From Hanleya hanleyi (Eukaryota > Mollusca > Polyplacophora > Lepidopleurida > Hanleyidae), in the NCBI GenBank assembly GCA_036873755.1, contig JAVTVY010019630.1, forward strand, positions 16,681-80,680: 64,000 nt of DNA. Reading direction: 5' to 3'. Shown here piece after piece: positions 1-13,216 of this stretch; within the stretch, counting starts at the first letter, position 1, and each line of letters begins with the position of its first letter. The position numbers were made by a program, and so were the translations under genes. Below the pieces are notes generated by a model. That model was not told the DNA's origin, did not search any database, and saw only the letters and a program-made list of their open reading frames with translations.

Positions 1-174
1 AAGGAAAGTAATTCCGTCTCTATGAATTTTCATGCTGCGAATTTATATGGGATATATATCTTCTTAATCATGTATATTTAAAATGATAGGTATCTATTGT
101 ACAAAATTTAAAGCATGCAAGCTGAACAGAAAAGTAATCAAAACTAAAACAAGTTTCAGGGTGAATTATGAACA

Positions 175-180
175 TTTATT
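175..180 (-). promoter_or_regulatory. Poly(A) signal of the BEN-domain gene
   Basis: AATAAA is read on the minus strand about 58 bp beyond the stop codon of the last BEN-gene exon (stop at 238-240). Position and strand fit a 3' end signal; no transcript evidence is available. Confidence 0.55.
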
Positions 181-237
181 CTAATTCACCCAAACCCATC
201 AAATTTACGGTATTGATATATTAATAATGTGAAGTGT

Positions 238-3200
238 TCATTCAGCTGGCATGGCTGGTGCTGATTTTCGTTTTTCCAGTTTCTGGCAAATATTCAGCTT
301 TGCGCCGATTAATTTCTTAACATCTGCCTGTTCTTTGCCAGGATGCATCTTCTTCACAAACTCTGAAAAGAGGAACATTTGAGAAATCTTGTAAAATAAT
401 TTGTCCTTGTAGATATTGATGTAAACATGTTTATATCATTCATACAAGGCTTTTTCATGAATGGATATGAATAACAACTTCTTTTATTGCTCGTGCTGAC
501 GTTTCGCTGAAGGTTATCAGCTTTATAAAAAGTTTGAAGTATATCTCCAAAGAAAAGTCAGCAGCAGAGCAATAAAAGAAGTTATCTATGAAATGGCCTG
601 ATGTTATATATGCCTATCAACAATTATATTTATATTGTTTTATAGAATTCTGAATATCAATGATCCTTATACAAGTCAAACAGAGAGAACACACTTTGTA
701 CATATCAAATTAATGTCACAATAACATTATCACAATAACACTTATTAACATTGAATGTTGAATGTGAAGGTTAAAACAATGAGTAACTTAACTGAAAGGA
801 GTTACAAATTGAAATAAATTTTGGGATGCTTCACCATCATGAAGAAAACCTGAAACTTAACTTACCAATAATAGCAGTGACTTTATTCTCTGGCAGCATT
901 GTCTTTACTGCCAGCTCCTTAAACGCATTCGACCTTTTGCCTGTGAGGCTGCTGTTGGCCAGCTCATCCCTGCTGAAGACAACCTCACAAAGTGTATAGG
1001 TGGTCTTCTTCACATCTGTCCTGCTCACATACTGAAGATTGTTGGCATTAACCAGAACCCCGTATCCCAAATCAACCTGTAAACAACAAGAAAGACAGTT
1101 GAATCATAATGTGAGTCATATGACAATTCAATATAAAATTGCAGTTAAGTATGATAGTTGCTGGATAATAGCCCCATTATATTTGCTTCCTACTGTATCC
1201 TGAATCCCATATTCAAAATTAGGGTCAGAGGTGGCGTTTAAGTTGTCTCCTCTGATTTTGTCAACTATTTTCAATCTTGAGGAGAATTGGAAATGTGGAA
1301 TTATTCATTCATGTCTTGAAGTCAACAATTACGAATGAAGCCAACAATCAGGCATGTTTTGTGGAAATCCATCGTTATCAAAATTTTTTGTAGTAACACA
1401 TTTTTCGTAATTTTCTGTAAGGTAATTACCTGGCCATTTTCATCCACATCATATTCAAATACCCTGCGCAAGTGGCCCTGTCCCGGTGTTGTACGCATAG
1501 GTGCAGTGAGGGGTCGTCGCACAGGTGTCGAAGGCAATACACGTGCAGCACCATGGACATTCTGGGCTGATGTGTTTGGTTGGGGATGTCCCTGGGTTGA
1601 TGGAGGAGCCGGGGTTACTGGTGATGATGGAGGACATCCCCGGTTGGGCGATTCGTTACGTCCCTGGGCTGACGATGGGGGACGTCCATGGTTCGATGAT
1701 GGGGTCGAGGGATGCCCCTGGGTTGATATTGATGATGGGGGGCATCTCTGGTTTGGTGATTGGGGACGTCCCTCGCCTGATATTGACGGATGTGGGAGAC
1801 GTGTTGTGTTTCCCCCAGATACTGTTGAGGTATTCCTGCCAAGACTCTGCACCTTGCCAAGTAATTCGGGCAAAGCTGTAATTATAAAAAAATACACAGC
1901 CAAAATATAGTGATAGAACAAACTAAGCATCAATAATACAATACAATTCTTTGTCATGAAGAAAGGGGATATATTGAGAGAAGACAGGGGCTAACAGTTG
2001 AGCTGTATTTCTTGGATTTTATATTGTGCAGTAGAAACTGATTACATGTAGATGAATGCTGTTTTCTGGTGGAGGGAACTACACAACTCTTAATCCCAAC
2101 AAATAAAAATCAAATATTAATTGACTCCATATCGTCTATGATGAGCCACCTGGCCATACAGGACAGGCCATATCACATCCCACAGATATCAGAGGTTCTT
2201 TGACTGCCTTCACCCCAGACCCCAACAACACAAAATTAAGTATAGTTTTAATTTATGGGCAAGGAACAGTGACAGTCATAACAACTCACCCTTCAAAATC
2301 CTGAAGCTATTCCTCAATGCAGCATTTTCTTCTTTCAATTTTGAATTCTCCTCTCGCAGTCTTGTCAGTTCGTCATCATCGGACTGGTTTGCTTCCTGAA
2401 AATGGAGGAGAAATTAAATAATCAAATAAACATTTTTGCAAAACTAGTTTCAAGATCTGATACAAATACTGACAGATTCGTTCTATTTTGTCACTGCGGT
2501 GATTTCTCCTGATATGTATGTCTAGGCTGTTTTTGTTCAAATAAACTGGTTTAACACTGATTTCAATAGACATCATCAGTTAAACATGTACCTGTACTTA
2601 AATAGTATGGTGATATTATTGGCGTACACTTACATCAAGCTTTTTCCTTAGCTCTTCCCGAGCATTGTTGCCAACTGTTTTGCGAGCTTCTTTCCGTTTC
2701 TTGTTCTGCATGAAATTCAATTGATAACGTAAGTGGCTACATTTATATTCTTGGGGAGCTAGGTTGAATGCATAGTATGTTATAATGGTAATGTATGCCT
2801 CGAAGCAGTCTGTTTTCCTGTAAACACAGGCACTCTGATTTGAGGCGAGATGTCCTATGCTTTAAGCTAGACCACTAGACTCACATCAGAATGCCTGTAA
2901 ACATATTAACATTAATACAAAATTCAAATATTTTATTTTTAGTTTACTAGTAATTAGAAAGTCTACTTAATATACAGTGATATTGTGACTGCATGATAAT
3001 CACTCACTTGCTCTAATGACCTTTTCATAGTATATAAAATTTGATGCGAGCACTATTTTGTTCTGATTTAAGCTTATACCAGATGTCGATCAGTGATGTG
3101 TTCTTCATCATCTTCTGTACTCTCTCCATCTTCTTCAGACCATGTTCTTTTGGGCTGAAGGGCTCTCTTGCCCCTTCCATACTCTAAAGTCCCAGTCATC

Positions 3201-4287
3201 GGCACATCTTTTCCGTCTTCCGCTGCCCTAAGGAATGGCAATAAACTGCTCTGATTATCTAGGGAGAGAAAAGTCAGACTGGAATAATTATGAACTTTTA
3301 TCGTTTAAATATTTTGAGCAACCTATATGGTTATAAGGTCTCTAACTCTGTCACTTTAAGCTTCTTTAATTTTCTTTAGAAACTTAATTAAATGACTTTC
3401 TTTCATTAGCATATCTTACAGATACCCAGTTATTGTTTCCAAATTGTGTGTTTTAAATGACCGAATTAGTAGAGACCTTTATTTACGTACAGTAATTGTA
3501 TTCCATGTATGGTAATTCCCATAATAATTCAACCACAGAGCGAAAAAGTGAAAGATCTCGCCAAAAAATTAGAGGGTGATGAAATTTATTAGGACAAGAA
3601 TTTAACAAAATGGTTCAAAATCATGCAAATATAATTTATTATATATCCTTTGTTATATTATTTCAATAAATTTAGAGAGTAATCAAATCAAATCAAAATT
3701 TTTTCCAGAAATTTGGTGTGCTTGAATTTCAATAGGGTGATTGAATTATTAGAGAAATTACTATAGGTGAAGGAAGTATTTCTTGTCACCCAACCGTGAT
3801 GCGCATTGAGTAACACTCAAAATTATCATGAAAGTATATAATCGAGCATGCAATTTATACCCATGCAATATGACTTAATCAATATTAAACCTGTATTTAA
3901 CACTTCAATTAAACAAGAATGTTTCCCATCTTTTTATGTACATGAGAAGCTACATGAAGCAATTAATATGTGCCAATATCAATTATCAATTAACGTACAG
4001 ATTTAATATATATATTTATACAAAAATTTATTTCATTATTGCAATGCCTCTGACTTGTAATTTGTTTGGCTGCGTATATGGATGAGGAGGCCATGCAGTC
4101 ATGCACTATGTCAAAAAGAAAAAAAATTGTACAAATTAATGTTACATAAAATTCATTTATGAATATAATACTTACCACCAAATCTCAAAACTCGAGCTAC
4201 GTGTTTCTCCTGCTTCTTTCCGGGAACTTTATGTACAGGCCACATCACTTGGATTTGTTTTGTTTCATCCCAGTCATCACTCAGCAT
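238..4287 (-). CDS. BEN-domain protein, seven coding exons, about 416 aa
   Basis: The exons I can join by consensus splice sites and matching phase are 4287-4176, 3258-3080, 2705-2634, 2395-2290, 1875-1430, 1076-866 and 362-238. The order of parts is: a short basic N-terminus; an acidic Glu/Asp-rich stretch from exon 2 (near residues 80-95); a basic KKRK-type segment in exon 3; a Leu/Glu-rich likely coiled coil in exon 4 (RLREENSKLKEENAALR); a Pro/Ser/Gln-rich, partly repeated exon 5; and a BEN domain over exons 6-7. The domain contains the typical pattern FSRDELANSSLTGKR followed by a Lys-rich last helix. BEN domains bind DNA or chromatin proteins, usually in repressors, so a nuclear regulatory role is inferred. 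The start is uncertain. An ATG at 4287 is in phase with exon 2. A longer ORF from an ATG at 4390 reads another frame and ends at 4277, so an upstream exon or a frame break is possible. Confidence 0.8.
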
Positions 4288-4612
4288 TAAATGTTGATGG
4301 ATTGCACTTGGTGATGAAGTGCTTTGACTCTATTATCTCCACTTCGTTTCTTTCGAAGTGTAGGATGAGAGCAAATTTTTGCTGAACCATTGTGTTTACA
4401 AAGATATCACGTGGTGAGAAGAATAAAAAAACCCACAAAAGATCGCTGAATGAATGAATAAAATTGAACGAATGAAAGGCTGTGAATGGACGTCGACTTG
4501 TTTGTTGAATGGCTGGAGTGAAAAGGGAAGAGGACAAAGGAAACTTCCCGCGCTGACTGTTAACCAATCATGGACGTGTTATCACAAATGACTGCGCGTT
4601 GGGCTACCCTCA

Positions 4613-5045
4613 CAGTAACAAGGTATCATTAAGGTATCAAGAAGGTCTCAATAAGGTACAGGCCATAGATCTGACATAGGTACAGGACAGGTACAGTTAA
4701 GGCATATACCTTATCTGTACCTCCAAATTTGTCATTTGATCCAACATGGACAAGGTACAGATAAGGTACGTTCCAAAAATGCTAATGATGCCTTAACTGT
4801 ACCTCGCTTGAATAAGGTATCAGTAAGGCACAGCAACAAGGTATCACTAAGGTAGTATAAGGTATAGTGTAGGTACATGAGGATAAAACCAGTTCAAGAG
4901 CAAGGCGCAAGTAAGGTACATCCAGAGGTACCATCAAGGTATAGGGTCTTACGCAAGGTACCAGGAAGGTATATATATATGGTCAGCCATTTTATATCTG
5001 GAGGTATCATTAAGGTACAGCTGAAGGTACCGGTAAGGTATACAC
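4613..5045. repeat. AAGGTA(C/T)-rich degenerate repeat cluster, copy 1
   Basis: AAGGTATC, AAGGTACC and AAGGTACA recur many times, in places with 11-bp spacing (the first three units at 4619-4650), and some copies are inverted (ACCTTA). A similar cluster lies at 12541-12765. It sits about 230 bp upstream of the BEN-gene ATG codons. It resembles subterminal repeats of a DNA transposon, but I found no clear terminal repeats. Read-through ORFs here (4877-5152) have no recognisable features. Confidence 0.55.
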
Positions 5046-6400
5046 TAGATACGGTCCACCCAATCCAAAAGATAGCAGTACATATAAGATGGCACACCAT
5101 AAAGATAGTGCCATGGCATTGTAGCTCATCTGGCTGTAACTGGAGAAAGTAGCTGTAAGAAATTTTTACTAAAGGACTGCAGTAGATGAGTTTCTAACTT
5201 GTGTTGATAGCAGTACATATACGATAGCACACCATAAAAATCAACAAATCCGATTTCAGAAGAATATTTTAGTGTATTTTTTACACAAAAACAGTAATTC
5301 TTCCATACATAAAATAGCACTATGAATCATATTTACAGCAACATTCTTTCATCCGGCTCACTTGTTTACAGTTATGGTTTGACTGTTCTTTCTTATTCAC
5401 TGTCCTTTCTTGTTGTATCCAGACATGCTATTGATTGTTCTCATGTCGACATGGTAGAAAGCAAGTGAATCAAGGGGAGAGTGTGTGAATTGTAGTCGCT
5501 TTCAACAATCTATCAGTCATATACATGTAACAATGTTTGTATCCTATTCCATTTACACCAGGAAACGCAAGTGAACTAAGCGCTGATCACCACAGTCCTC
5601 TGTTTCGGCTCTTTAATCCTGTGACTTTGGCACCCATTGCCGGTTGATCACAGGGGCTGTACTTGTTGAATGTGTTGTACAGAAAGCTGATGAATAAATA
5701 AACATCATTAATTCCTGAATATCTTCTATCTAAATAGAACGAGAGATCCTGAAGGATCTTGGCGCCCACCACTGTCCGTTAATTGTAAGCTAATGACTAG
5801 AGGATTTTTTTGTCCATTGTTACTAAGAACAAACGATTGATTTGTAATTTTGTTTACAGAATTTCGAATCTGAGCGAAAAGGATCAGAAAAGGCCACTGA
5901 AAAACACCAAGATATAATCTAAGTTTCAGGAGTTTCAAAATTTCTAGAAACTGTACTTATGTCTGTTGTTATAATACAAGAGAAATGAGCAAAGTTAGTC
6001 TGAAAGTGAATGTACATGTATGGAGGATTCTTCGCCTTTGTTTCGTAGTATTTTTTTTTATTTCTTTTTTTGAACGTGTCATCATTGGGTACTGGAAACG
6101 AAGACCAATCTCTTTGACACTTTGGCATGAGCTATGAAACATACTTAAGATTTGATAATTAAGAACGAATGCGAATTCTGTTCGATCTGTTTATCAGGCT
6201 ATTTTGAGATATCTCTTTTAAGATACCATGCTCGAAAATAGTAAGATGGTACACTACTTAATACTGAAGAGATCTGGTCCGCGCAGTAATGTTGAAACTT
6301 CGAAAGTGCCTGAATCCTAATTATCTCTCTTGGATCGAAACATGCAGCGGTCTACAGTTGTCGAGTTGTGACGTTGAGTCACAAGAGTCACGTCCCTTCA
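5046..6400. other. Intergenic, no gene recognised
   Basis: Only short ORFs without domain signals are seen. A roughly 38-bp direct repeat (GATAGCAGTACATATA...CACCATAAA) occurs at 5065-5102 and 5205-5242. Confidence 0.5.
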
Positions 6401-6414
6401 TGTAGCCGACCCGC

Positions 6415-7919
6415 CGGCAGACGGATCTGTGTACCAAATTTCAGAAAGATCAATGAAATATTTCCTGAGAATTCACGGTAACAATGTTTCAAGGGGAAAT
6501 TCAAGATGGCCGCCTTCTGGCCATATTGGATTTTGGAATCGGACCCAAAAAGGTTTCTTGCACAACTAGACCATAAGGGGAACCTGTGTACCAAATTTCA
6601 GAAAGATCCATGAAGTACTTCCTGAGCAATCACGATAACAAATTTGCATGGGAAAATCCAAGATGGCCGCCTGTTGGCGATATTGAATTTTCGAATCAGA
6701 CCAGAAAAGGTATCTTGCACAACTAGACGACAAGGTGAACCTGTGTACCAAATTTAACAACGATCCATGCAGTAGTTCCCGAGAAATCGCAATAACAAAG
6801 TTTCATGGGGAAATCCAAGATGGCCGCCTGATGGACATATTGGATTTTAGAATCGGTCCAGAAAAGGTATGTTGCACAATTGAACCTGTGTATCAAATTT
6901 GAGAAGATCCAGGCAGTACTTCCTGAGAAATCATGATAAAAAACTTTCATGGGGAAGTCTAAGATGGCTGCCTGGTGATCATATTGGATTTTCGATTCGG
7001 ACCGAAAAAGGCATCTTGCATATTGAGACCCTAAGGGGAACCTGTGTACCAAAATTGAGAAAGATCCATGCAGTAGTTCCTGAGAAATGACAATAAAGTT
7101 TCATGGGGAAATCCAAGATGGCTGCCTGGTGGCCATACTGGAGTTTCAAATCGTACCAGGAAAGGTATCTTGCACAACTAGATCCCAAGGGGAACCTGTG
7201 TACGAAATTTGAGAAAGATCCATGCAGTAGTTCCCGAGAAATCGCGATAACAAGATTTCATGGGGAAATCCAATATGGCTGCCTGGTGGTCACATTGGTT
7301 TTTCGAATCGGACCGAAAAAAGTATCTTGCACAACTAGACCCCAAGGGGAACCTGTGCACCAAATTTTAGAAAGATCCATACAGTACTTCCTGAGAAATG
7401 ACGATAATAAAGTTTCATGGGGAAATCCAAGATGGCTGCCTGGTGGCCATATTGGATTTTCGAATCGGACCAGAAGAGGTATCTTGCACAACTAGACTCC
7501 CAAGGGGAACCTATGTACCAAATTTGAGAAAGATCCACGTAGTAGTTCCTGAGAAATTGCAATAACAAGGTTTCAAAGGGAAATCCAAGATGGCTGCCTG
7601 GTGGCCATATTGGATTTTCGAATTGGACCAAAAATGGTATCTTGCACAACTAGACTCCCAAGGGAACCTGTGTACCAAATTTTGAGAAAGATCCATGCAG
7701 TAGTTTCTCAGAAATCGCGATAACAAGGTTTCATGGGGGGAATCCAAGATGGCTGCCTGGTGGCCATATTGGATTTTCGAATCGGACCAGAAAATGTATC
7801 TTGCACAACTAGACCCCAAGGGGAGCCTGTGTACCAAATTTGAGAAAGATCCATGCAGTAGTTCCTGAGAAATCGCGATAACAAGGTTTCATGGGCAAAT
7901 CCAAGATGGCTGCCTGGTG
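6415..7919. repeat. Satellite of about 157 bp, around ten units
   Basis: The marker AAATCCAAGATGGC recurs with changes near 6495, 6653, 6811, 6953, 7108, 7265, 7421, 7579, 7740 and 7899, a step of about 142-161 bp. Each unit also carries CCTGTGTACCAAATTT and TATCTTGCACAACTAGA. The many overlapping minus-strand ORFs that spell similar 50-60-residue blocks are products of the repeat; stops and frame changes between units argue against a protein. Confidence 0.9.
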
Positions 7920-8076
7920 TTACTTGTACTACATGTAAGTCACAATCTGCAAGATGAATATCAAAAGGCAATTAATGAATTATCATAAAACTTGATCAAC
8001 ACTGATAAAATATATATTACTGTATCCTATCAGTTGACATCAAAACTGAGGAATCACCTACTTAACTTGCTCAACA

Positions 8077-9582
8077 AGGGTTATGTGTAACCCGGCAGCT
8101 CGCCTTTTGGGTATTCAATAACATGCAGCTTCACATAAAGATCGAGCCCTTCAGGTTGCACATCACTGGCAATGACAATACATATTGCAATAAAAATTTG
8201 ACTTCTTTGTCAGTGATGCTGAAGTTGGATTGAAACATGAACTATATTATAAAACTTGAAATAAAGATTACCTTTTTTTCCAAAAGTAAGCTTATACATG
8301 TCATTATGAATACATGTACAATTGAAATTTTGTCTGAGATGTGGGTGTAAAATGCCTGGACAAATATGGTTCGTGCAAAAGCTTGAGGTTAAATCATGAT
8401 GAAGAATGGGATTCGATACCAAAATTGAAGGAAATGGTGTTCTTCATTAAAATTACAAACCACCAGGGGTTAATATTTAATATTGTACTTCTGAAATGAA
8501 ATAATGTCATTAAACTATTAGTAATTACTATAAAGGAATATATTGTAGTTGATTTGACGTGTTTGTGTATATGTAACAGGTCGGTGTAAGAATGCATTGT
8601 TGAGGCTTTTGTTGACGCTTTTGTGCAGCTGAAAAGGGTCACGTCTAGATGCATTGTTGAGCTCAGACAGGCTATTGTAGGCTCTGTCTTGTGCGTTCTT
8701 ACACCAAGTATAAACCTACAATGTACACTGCATCTCCTACCTAATAGGTTAGTATCACATATAAGAGATATATGCAGCTTCGCAAAAAGGTCGAGCCCTT
8801 AAGGATGGCACATCATTTGAGGTTGCACATCATTGGCAATGCGCATCATTTAAAATAATAAATTTATTAAGAAATATGATTTCTATATATAGAGGTTGGA
8901 TTGAAGGAGGAACTATATTATATGTGAACAAACAAAGCTAATAACAGTGCAACAGTTGGACTAAATCTATCATTTCCAACACTTGCACTGTGGTAAACCT
9001 TCACATTTGTATGCAAATAAAAGAATGCAATGACAACTGTCCAATCATACTGTAATGCTCGATAATAATGTGCACGGGTAAAGACTGAGCTCACAAACTG
9101 ATTCAAACTCACTTTTAATTAATATAGTAAGTTAAATGTGTGGACACAGATATGGTTGTACAAAAGCTTCAGGGTCAACGAGAATTTGATAACAAAATTT
9201 TAGGAAATGGCGTCCTTCATTTAAGGCGACACGAAATTAAAAAGTAACAGGGGTTCGGGAATCCCCCGCCAGTTATTTTGATATTGTACTTCTGAAATAA
9301 AATAATGTCAAAAACTATTAGTAAATACTATAAAGGAATATACTGTATGTGATTTGGTATGTATGACTGTATATACAATGTACACTGCATCTCATGCCTA
9401 ATAAGAAGTCAAAATTATTCTAAGTCCAGCCTAAACAACAAAGATCAACCCAGAAAACTTTCTAAGTCCAGCCTAAACATAAAAGTCTAACCGGACACCA
9501 ACACCGACACCGACACCAACACCGCCACTTTCCCCCTCTCTCTCCCAATACCTCGCCTACTTCGTATACGGCGAGCTAAAAA
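8077..9582. mobile_element. 1.5-kb dispersed element, copy 1
   Basis: From AACAAGGGTTATGTGTAAC to GGCGAGCTAAAAA this stretch is collinear with 50364-51987 in the same orientation, with several indels. Both copies have AGCTCGCC near the left end and GGCGAGCT at the right end, a short inverted match, plus a tract of ACACCGACACCA units before the right end. No transposase is encoded. It is probably a non-autonomous DNA element; the class is unknown. Confidence 0.7.
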
Positions 9583-9834
9583 TCAAATCAGAATAGTAGA
9601 AATAATTATAGACATGACACACCTCCATTTTTTCCCCGAGATATGGAAATGCCAGCAGTTAACAGACCAGGCTGTTAAGGAAACATGGGGTTATCGGACA
9701 ATACGCACGAAAAGGACGAATAGCCGATCACACTATTCAACATTTTCAATGGATTCATAACTACTTCAAATTTCATTCCTGACGATATTCAAAAATGGAT
9801 TACAGAGACATCACATGCCCTCAAATCAAGAGTT

Positions 9835-10655
9835 TTGGGGGATGTGGATGGTGGTATTACAGTGCAGTGTCGAAATATGGGTCTCTATATATGTATATAA
9901 CCCCATGCTTTATATAAAAAATACACAAGTTCATACAGTTAGACCATGATTCGCAGTTCATTAGTCGAGGGAACCAGCAATTATTTCCTCAGATATGGAA
10001 ATCTGTATTTTTTTTTTAATAGAGTACTTTGAACTCCAAACTCTGTATAGCAAGAGAGAATGCCATGCTCTATATCTTTGCATATTCATATCCCAAATCT
10101 GATGCAAGGTGGCGCTGCTAGGGGCGCTGTTATGAGTCGCTGAATGACTGATCCCGAATAACGAACTGCGAACCGCGGTCTAACTTTATATGAACGTAAA
10201 ATACACCAAATGCACTTTGGTTGAAACGAGAAATAAACGGTTTACATGTACCTCCAAACAAAATACATCAGCATATTCTACAATTGTCACTCTATATATT
10301 TCCGTCGTCAAATTAGTTAATCTGTGCAATTTTATACCTATGCCGAGCGATTCAAAATCCAACCGGACTGTCCATTCAAGTCGGCACATCGAGATGATGG
10401 TGTGCTTCTTTCTCAATTTTGTTCGGTCAGTCGTGACACGCCTCCGGCAAGAGAGATCACACACTGATCAGCTGTCCAATCAGAATTGAGAAAGAAGGGG
10501 ACCATCATCTCATTGTGCCATTTATTTCTCGTTTCACCCAAAGTGCGTTTCAGACCTTCGTGTATTTTTATATAAAGCATGGAGTTATATATAGAGACCC
10601 CATATTTTACACTTCACCCTAATACCATCGTCCACACCCCTAAAAACACTTTGAG
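9835..10655. mobile_element. Nested foldback (long inverted-repeat) element
   Basis: Several inverted pairs share one centre. 9835-9937 pairs with about 10557-10655 (both carry GGTCTCTATATAT and ATGCTTTATATAAAAA). 10208-10237 pairs with 10520-10549. 10382-10419 pairs with about 10487-10524. An extra inverted pair at 9937-9970 and 10155-10195 lies inside. The ORFs at 10186-10464 and 10190-10489 come from the arms and are not considered genes. Confidence 0.65.
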
Positions 10656-10726
10656 AGCCTGTGAGACACACTGATAAGTTCTTCGCGGTTATCAAACCGG
10701 CCCACTGTAGCGTTGGGCATTGTAGA

Positions 10727-11171
10727 TACTGTCTCTCCTAGATAATATATCGGAGATGTTTTTGGCAATATTTCGGAGACAATTTATCGGACGATATTGA
10801 AACTTCACACAGTAGATAAACTAAAAAGTACTATTTTTTTCCAAAGTATCGCGAGAATCCTTCCAGTAGTTCTCAATAAATCTCGAAAACAAATATTAGA
10901 CTTGTTGGGAGATTTGTGCGTTATGTTTTGTAGTCATGACGTCAAGCATGCACGTTATAACATTGGCAGATCAACATCATCGTGGACCCAAACAAACATG
11001 GTAGATATATTTAATCTTCGTCAATTCTCAACAGATCCCGATTTTAATAAGATACGGGGAAAAAATTGTATTTTTTAGTTGTGTGAAGTTTCAATGTTGT
11101 ACGATAAATTCAAAATTGTTTCCGAAATATTGACGAAAACGTCTCTGATATATTATCTGGGACAGACAGTA
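10727..11171. mobile_element. MITE with about 90-bp terminal inverted repeats and TA flanks
   Basis: The left arm (10727-10808) starts TACTGTCTCTCCTAGATAAT. The right arm (11079-11171) is its imperfect reverse complement and ends AGACAGTA. Both arms share TATTTCGG and TTGAAACTTCACAC. If the outer TA is the duplicated target, the element is 10729-11169 and would fit a Tc1/mariner-type non-autonomous element. The short ORF 10797-11078 is the spacer. Confidence 0.7.
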
Positions 11172-11179
11172 CATAAGTT

Positions 11180-12540
11180 TCTTCACCTACACCAACAACA
11201 ACTTCACCTAGTTATAGATACTTACCGGTACTGTTGTTGTTGTTTATCTGTAAATCCACTCTTACTTGCAAATCGTTGCCTGGTAATTCATGTATTTGTT
11301 GTTGTTGTTGTTGTTGTTGTTGTTACGTTGTTGCTGTTTGTCCAAACAACATTTGTCATTTCTCTCTTCTTCACTTTTGTCGTGATACTACGGTATCAAT
11401 AATGCCTTGTAATCCTACATCTCAGCGACCGTACATTAAGAATTTGTGAACAAACGCAACTTGGCTGGTTCGAACACAAGAATATAAACTTTTCTGAATA
11501 CACGGAGTGCCACGTTGGCATCAAAACTTGACAAAATTTACCGGTAGCCTAGTTCCCTAGCAAGGTTGTGTATGTAAGTAATGTAACATTAATTTAGGGT
11601 ACCAGGCACAGCGACTCCAAACAAAAGATCGGCTGTTCTGTCAATTACGGTGTCGTAATAGCCACCCCCGCAACTGGTTTTTTTTTAACCCACTGAGGTC
11701 TAGCAGTCCAAAATCTCAACTGATACTTGAGATAAATTTCTACAGCTTGGCGAATTAAAAGATAGCACATCTGTTTAAATTATGTGCTAAAATGGGAGAT
11801 GAACTATTCTTCGCGGGATGTTTTTTTGAAATTTGCTTCTGTGTTAAACTTAGGCTTTTCAGAGGGAGGAAAATCCCCCAGTGACGTTATTCTACTAACA
11901 CAATTCTCTCTCCACTGGAATTCTCGAAGGTTTGTCAACTGAGTCTAGATATAGTTGTTATGAGAATTAATTTAAAAAAAATTAAATCGCTGTTAATTAA
12001 TTGTAAATCAATGTATGAAAGAAAACTAAAACTGTGATTCTTAGGTTTTGCCCTGCTTGAATGGAAATGACTCGAGTCAAAGCTGAGAGACAAAAATGTA
12101 GGAAAAGTAAAAAAAAAAATAAAAAGTTAAAAAAAATAAAAATAATAATAATAAAAAAGTAGAAGGAAAAAAGAAGAAAATCATAATTTATTAAAATATA
12201 TATGTAGGCATCTACCACCAAGTATCCCTCAAGCCAGGGAATATGTTCCTTATGAGTCGTGTTTCATGAAAGTGTCCCAGATAAAGGTGGACAATAGTCT
12301 GTCTGGGTACAAGAATGAGTCTGGAAGAAAGGTTTTCAATACGGTTACCGGTACCGTATATAAAAGCAGAAACAATATATCCTTACACGAAAGACCGACC
12401 TCTGTTTACACATGTTTTCTTTGCAAGCTGGGAGTCGAACCTGTCAAAATGTACAATATTTGTCAAGATAATGTCCAGCGGTACAAATGTTAATGTTAAG
12501 AAATGCATCTCACGTTCAATTTGTTGAAAATTAACAGGTT
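11180..12540. other. Intergenic with simple repeats
   Basis: Contains a (GTT)n microsatellite (11297-11325) and an A-rich tract (12105-12175). ORFs here translate low-complexity sequence only; no gene is seen. Confidence 0.6.
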
Positions 12541-12765
12541 GATAAGGTATAAGAAGGCCATAGATTTGGCTAGAATAAATGTTTAAGTCTAGGAGGTACC
12601 AACAAGGTACACCCCAAGTTGTAGAATTAACCAAGTTCATAAGGTACCAAGAAGGTACAGGGCTTTGGCTTGAACAAAATTTCAAGTCTGAGAGGTACCA
12701 TCAAGGTACAGTTCAATTTGATGAAAACTAAGCTAAGTTGATAAAGCACCATGGAGGTACTGGTA
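12541..12765. repeat. AAGGTACC-rich cluster, copy 2
   Basis: Pairs of AGGTACCAxxAAGGTAC recur (12595-12610, 12645-12660, 12695-12710), as in the cluster at 4613-5045. It lies just before the CACTA transposon remains, so it may be a subterminal region, but the right end of that transposon carries a different repeat. Confidence 0.5.
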
Positions 12766-12906
12766 CAGAGTCGCCTGTACGTTAACATCATAAAGACTAA
12801 CGTGCATAATAAACCCGCCCATCCAAAGTAGTTCGTACATTTAACCATCATGGCGGAAAATTTGAGATCCTCATAAATTCGTCGTCAGCATTCCAAACGT
12901 CGTTAT

Positions 12907-13216
12907 TTGACCGATTCGGATAACCCGTCTATCCCAAAGACATCGAGAAGACAATGGCTCGCGACCGAGGTTACGCCATTCCAAGAAACCATATCCTCAA
13001 TTTCTACAAGTAATGAAACTGGCAAAGATCTTGACAACCATGTGTTTTATGCTGAAAGTGAAACAACAACAACACCAGCTGAGGCCGTTATGCGGATATC
13101 GTTGTTAGGCCTGTGGAGTTCGATGGCGATGCAGACGAAGACCCCAGTCTTTATAGATACGAGGAGACGGACGTTCCTGTCAGAATTCCGAGTTCCACTG
13201 AGTTCCACTGGTACGT
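12907..13216 (+). pseudogene. Possible N-terminal exon of the CACTA-type transposase gene
   Basis: An open frame over 12907-13227 runs into a good donor (CACTG|GTACGTA near 13210). A second frame over the last 140 bp is acidic and also runs into that donor, suggesting a frame break inside one exon. Its position upstream of the transposase exons is the main reason for the call. No domain is recognised. Confidence 0.3.

Noticed and set aside
1335..1910. 191-aa plus-strand ORF
   Set aside because: It lies opposite the Pro/Ser-rich exon 5 of the BEN gene, whose exon borders and phase fit the minus strand.
6388..7971. Family of similar ORFs spelling HRFPLGSSCARYLFW-like blocks
   Set aside because: They follow the ~157-bp satellite, change frame between units and are not longer than the repeat explains.
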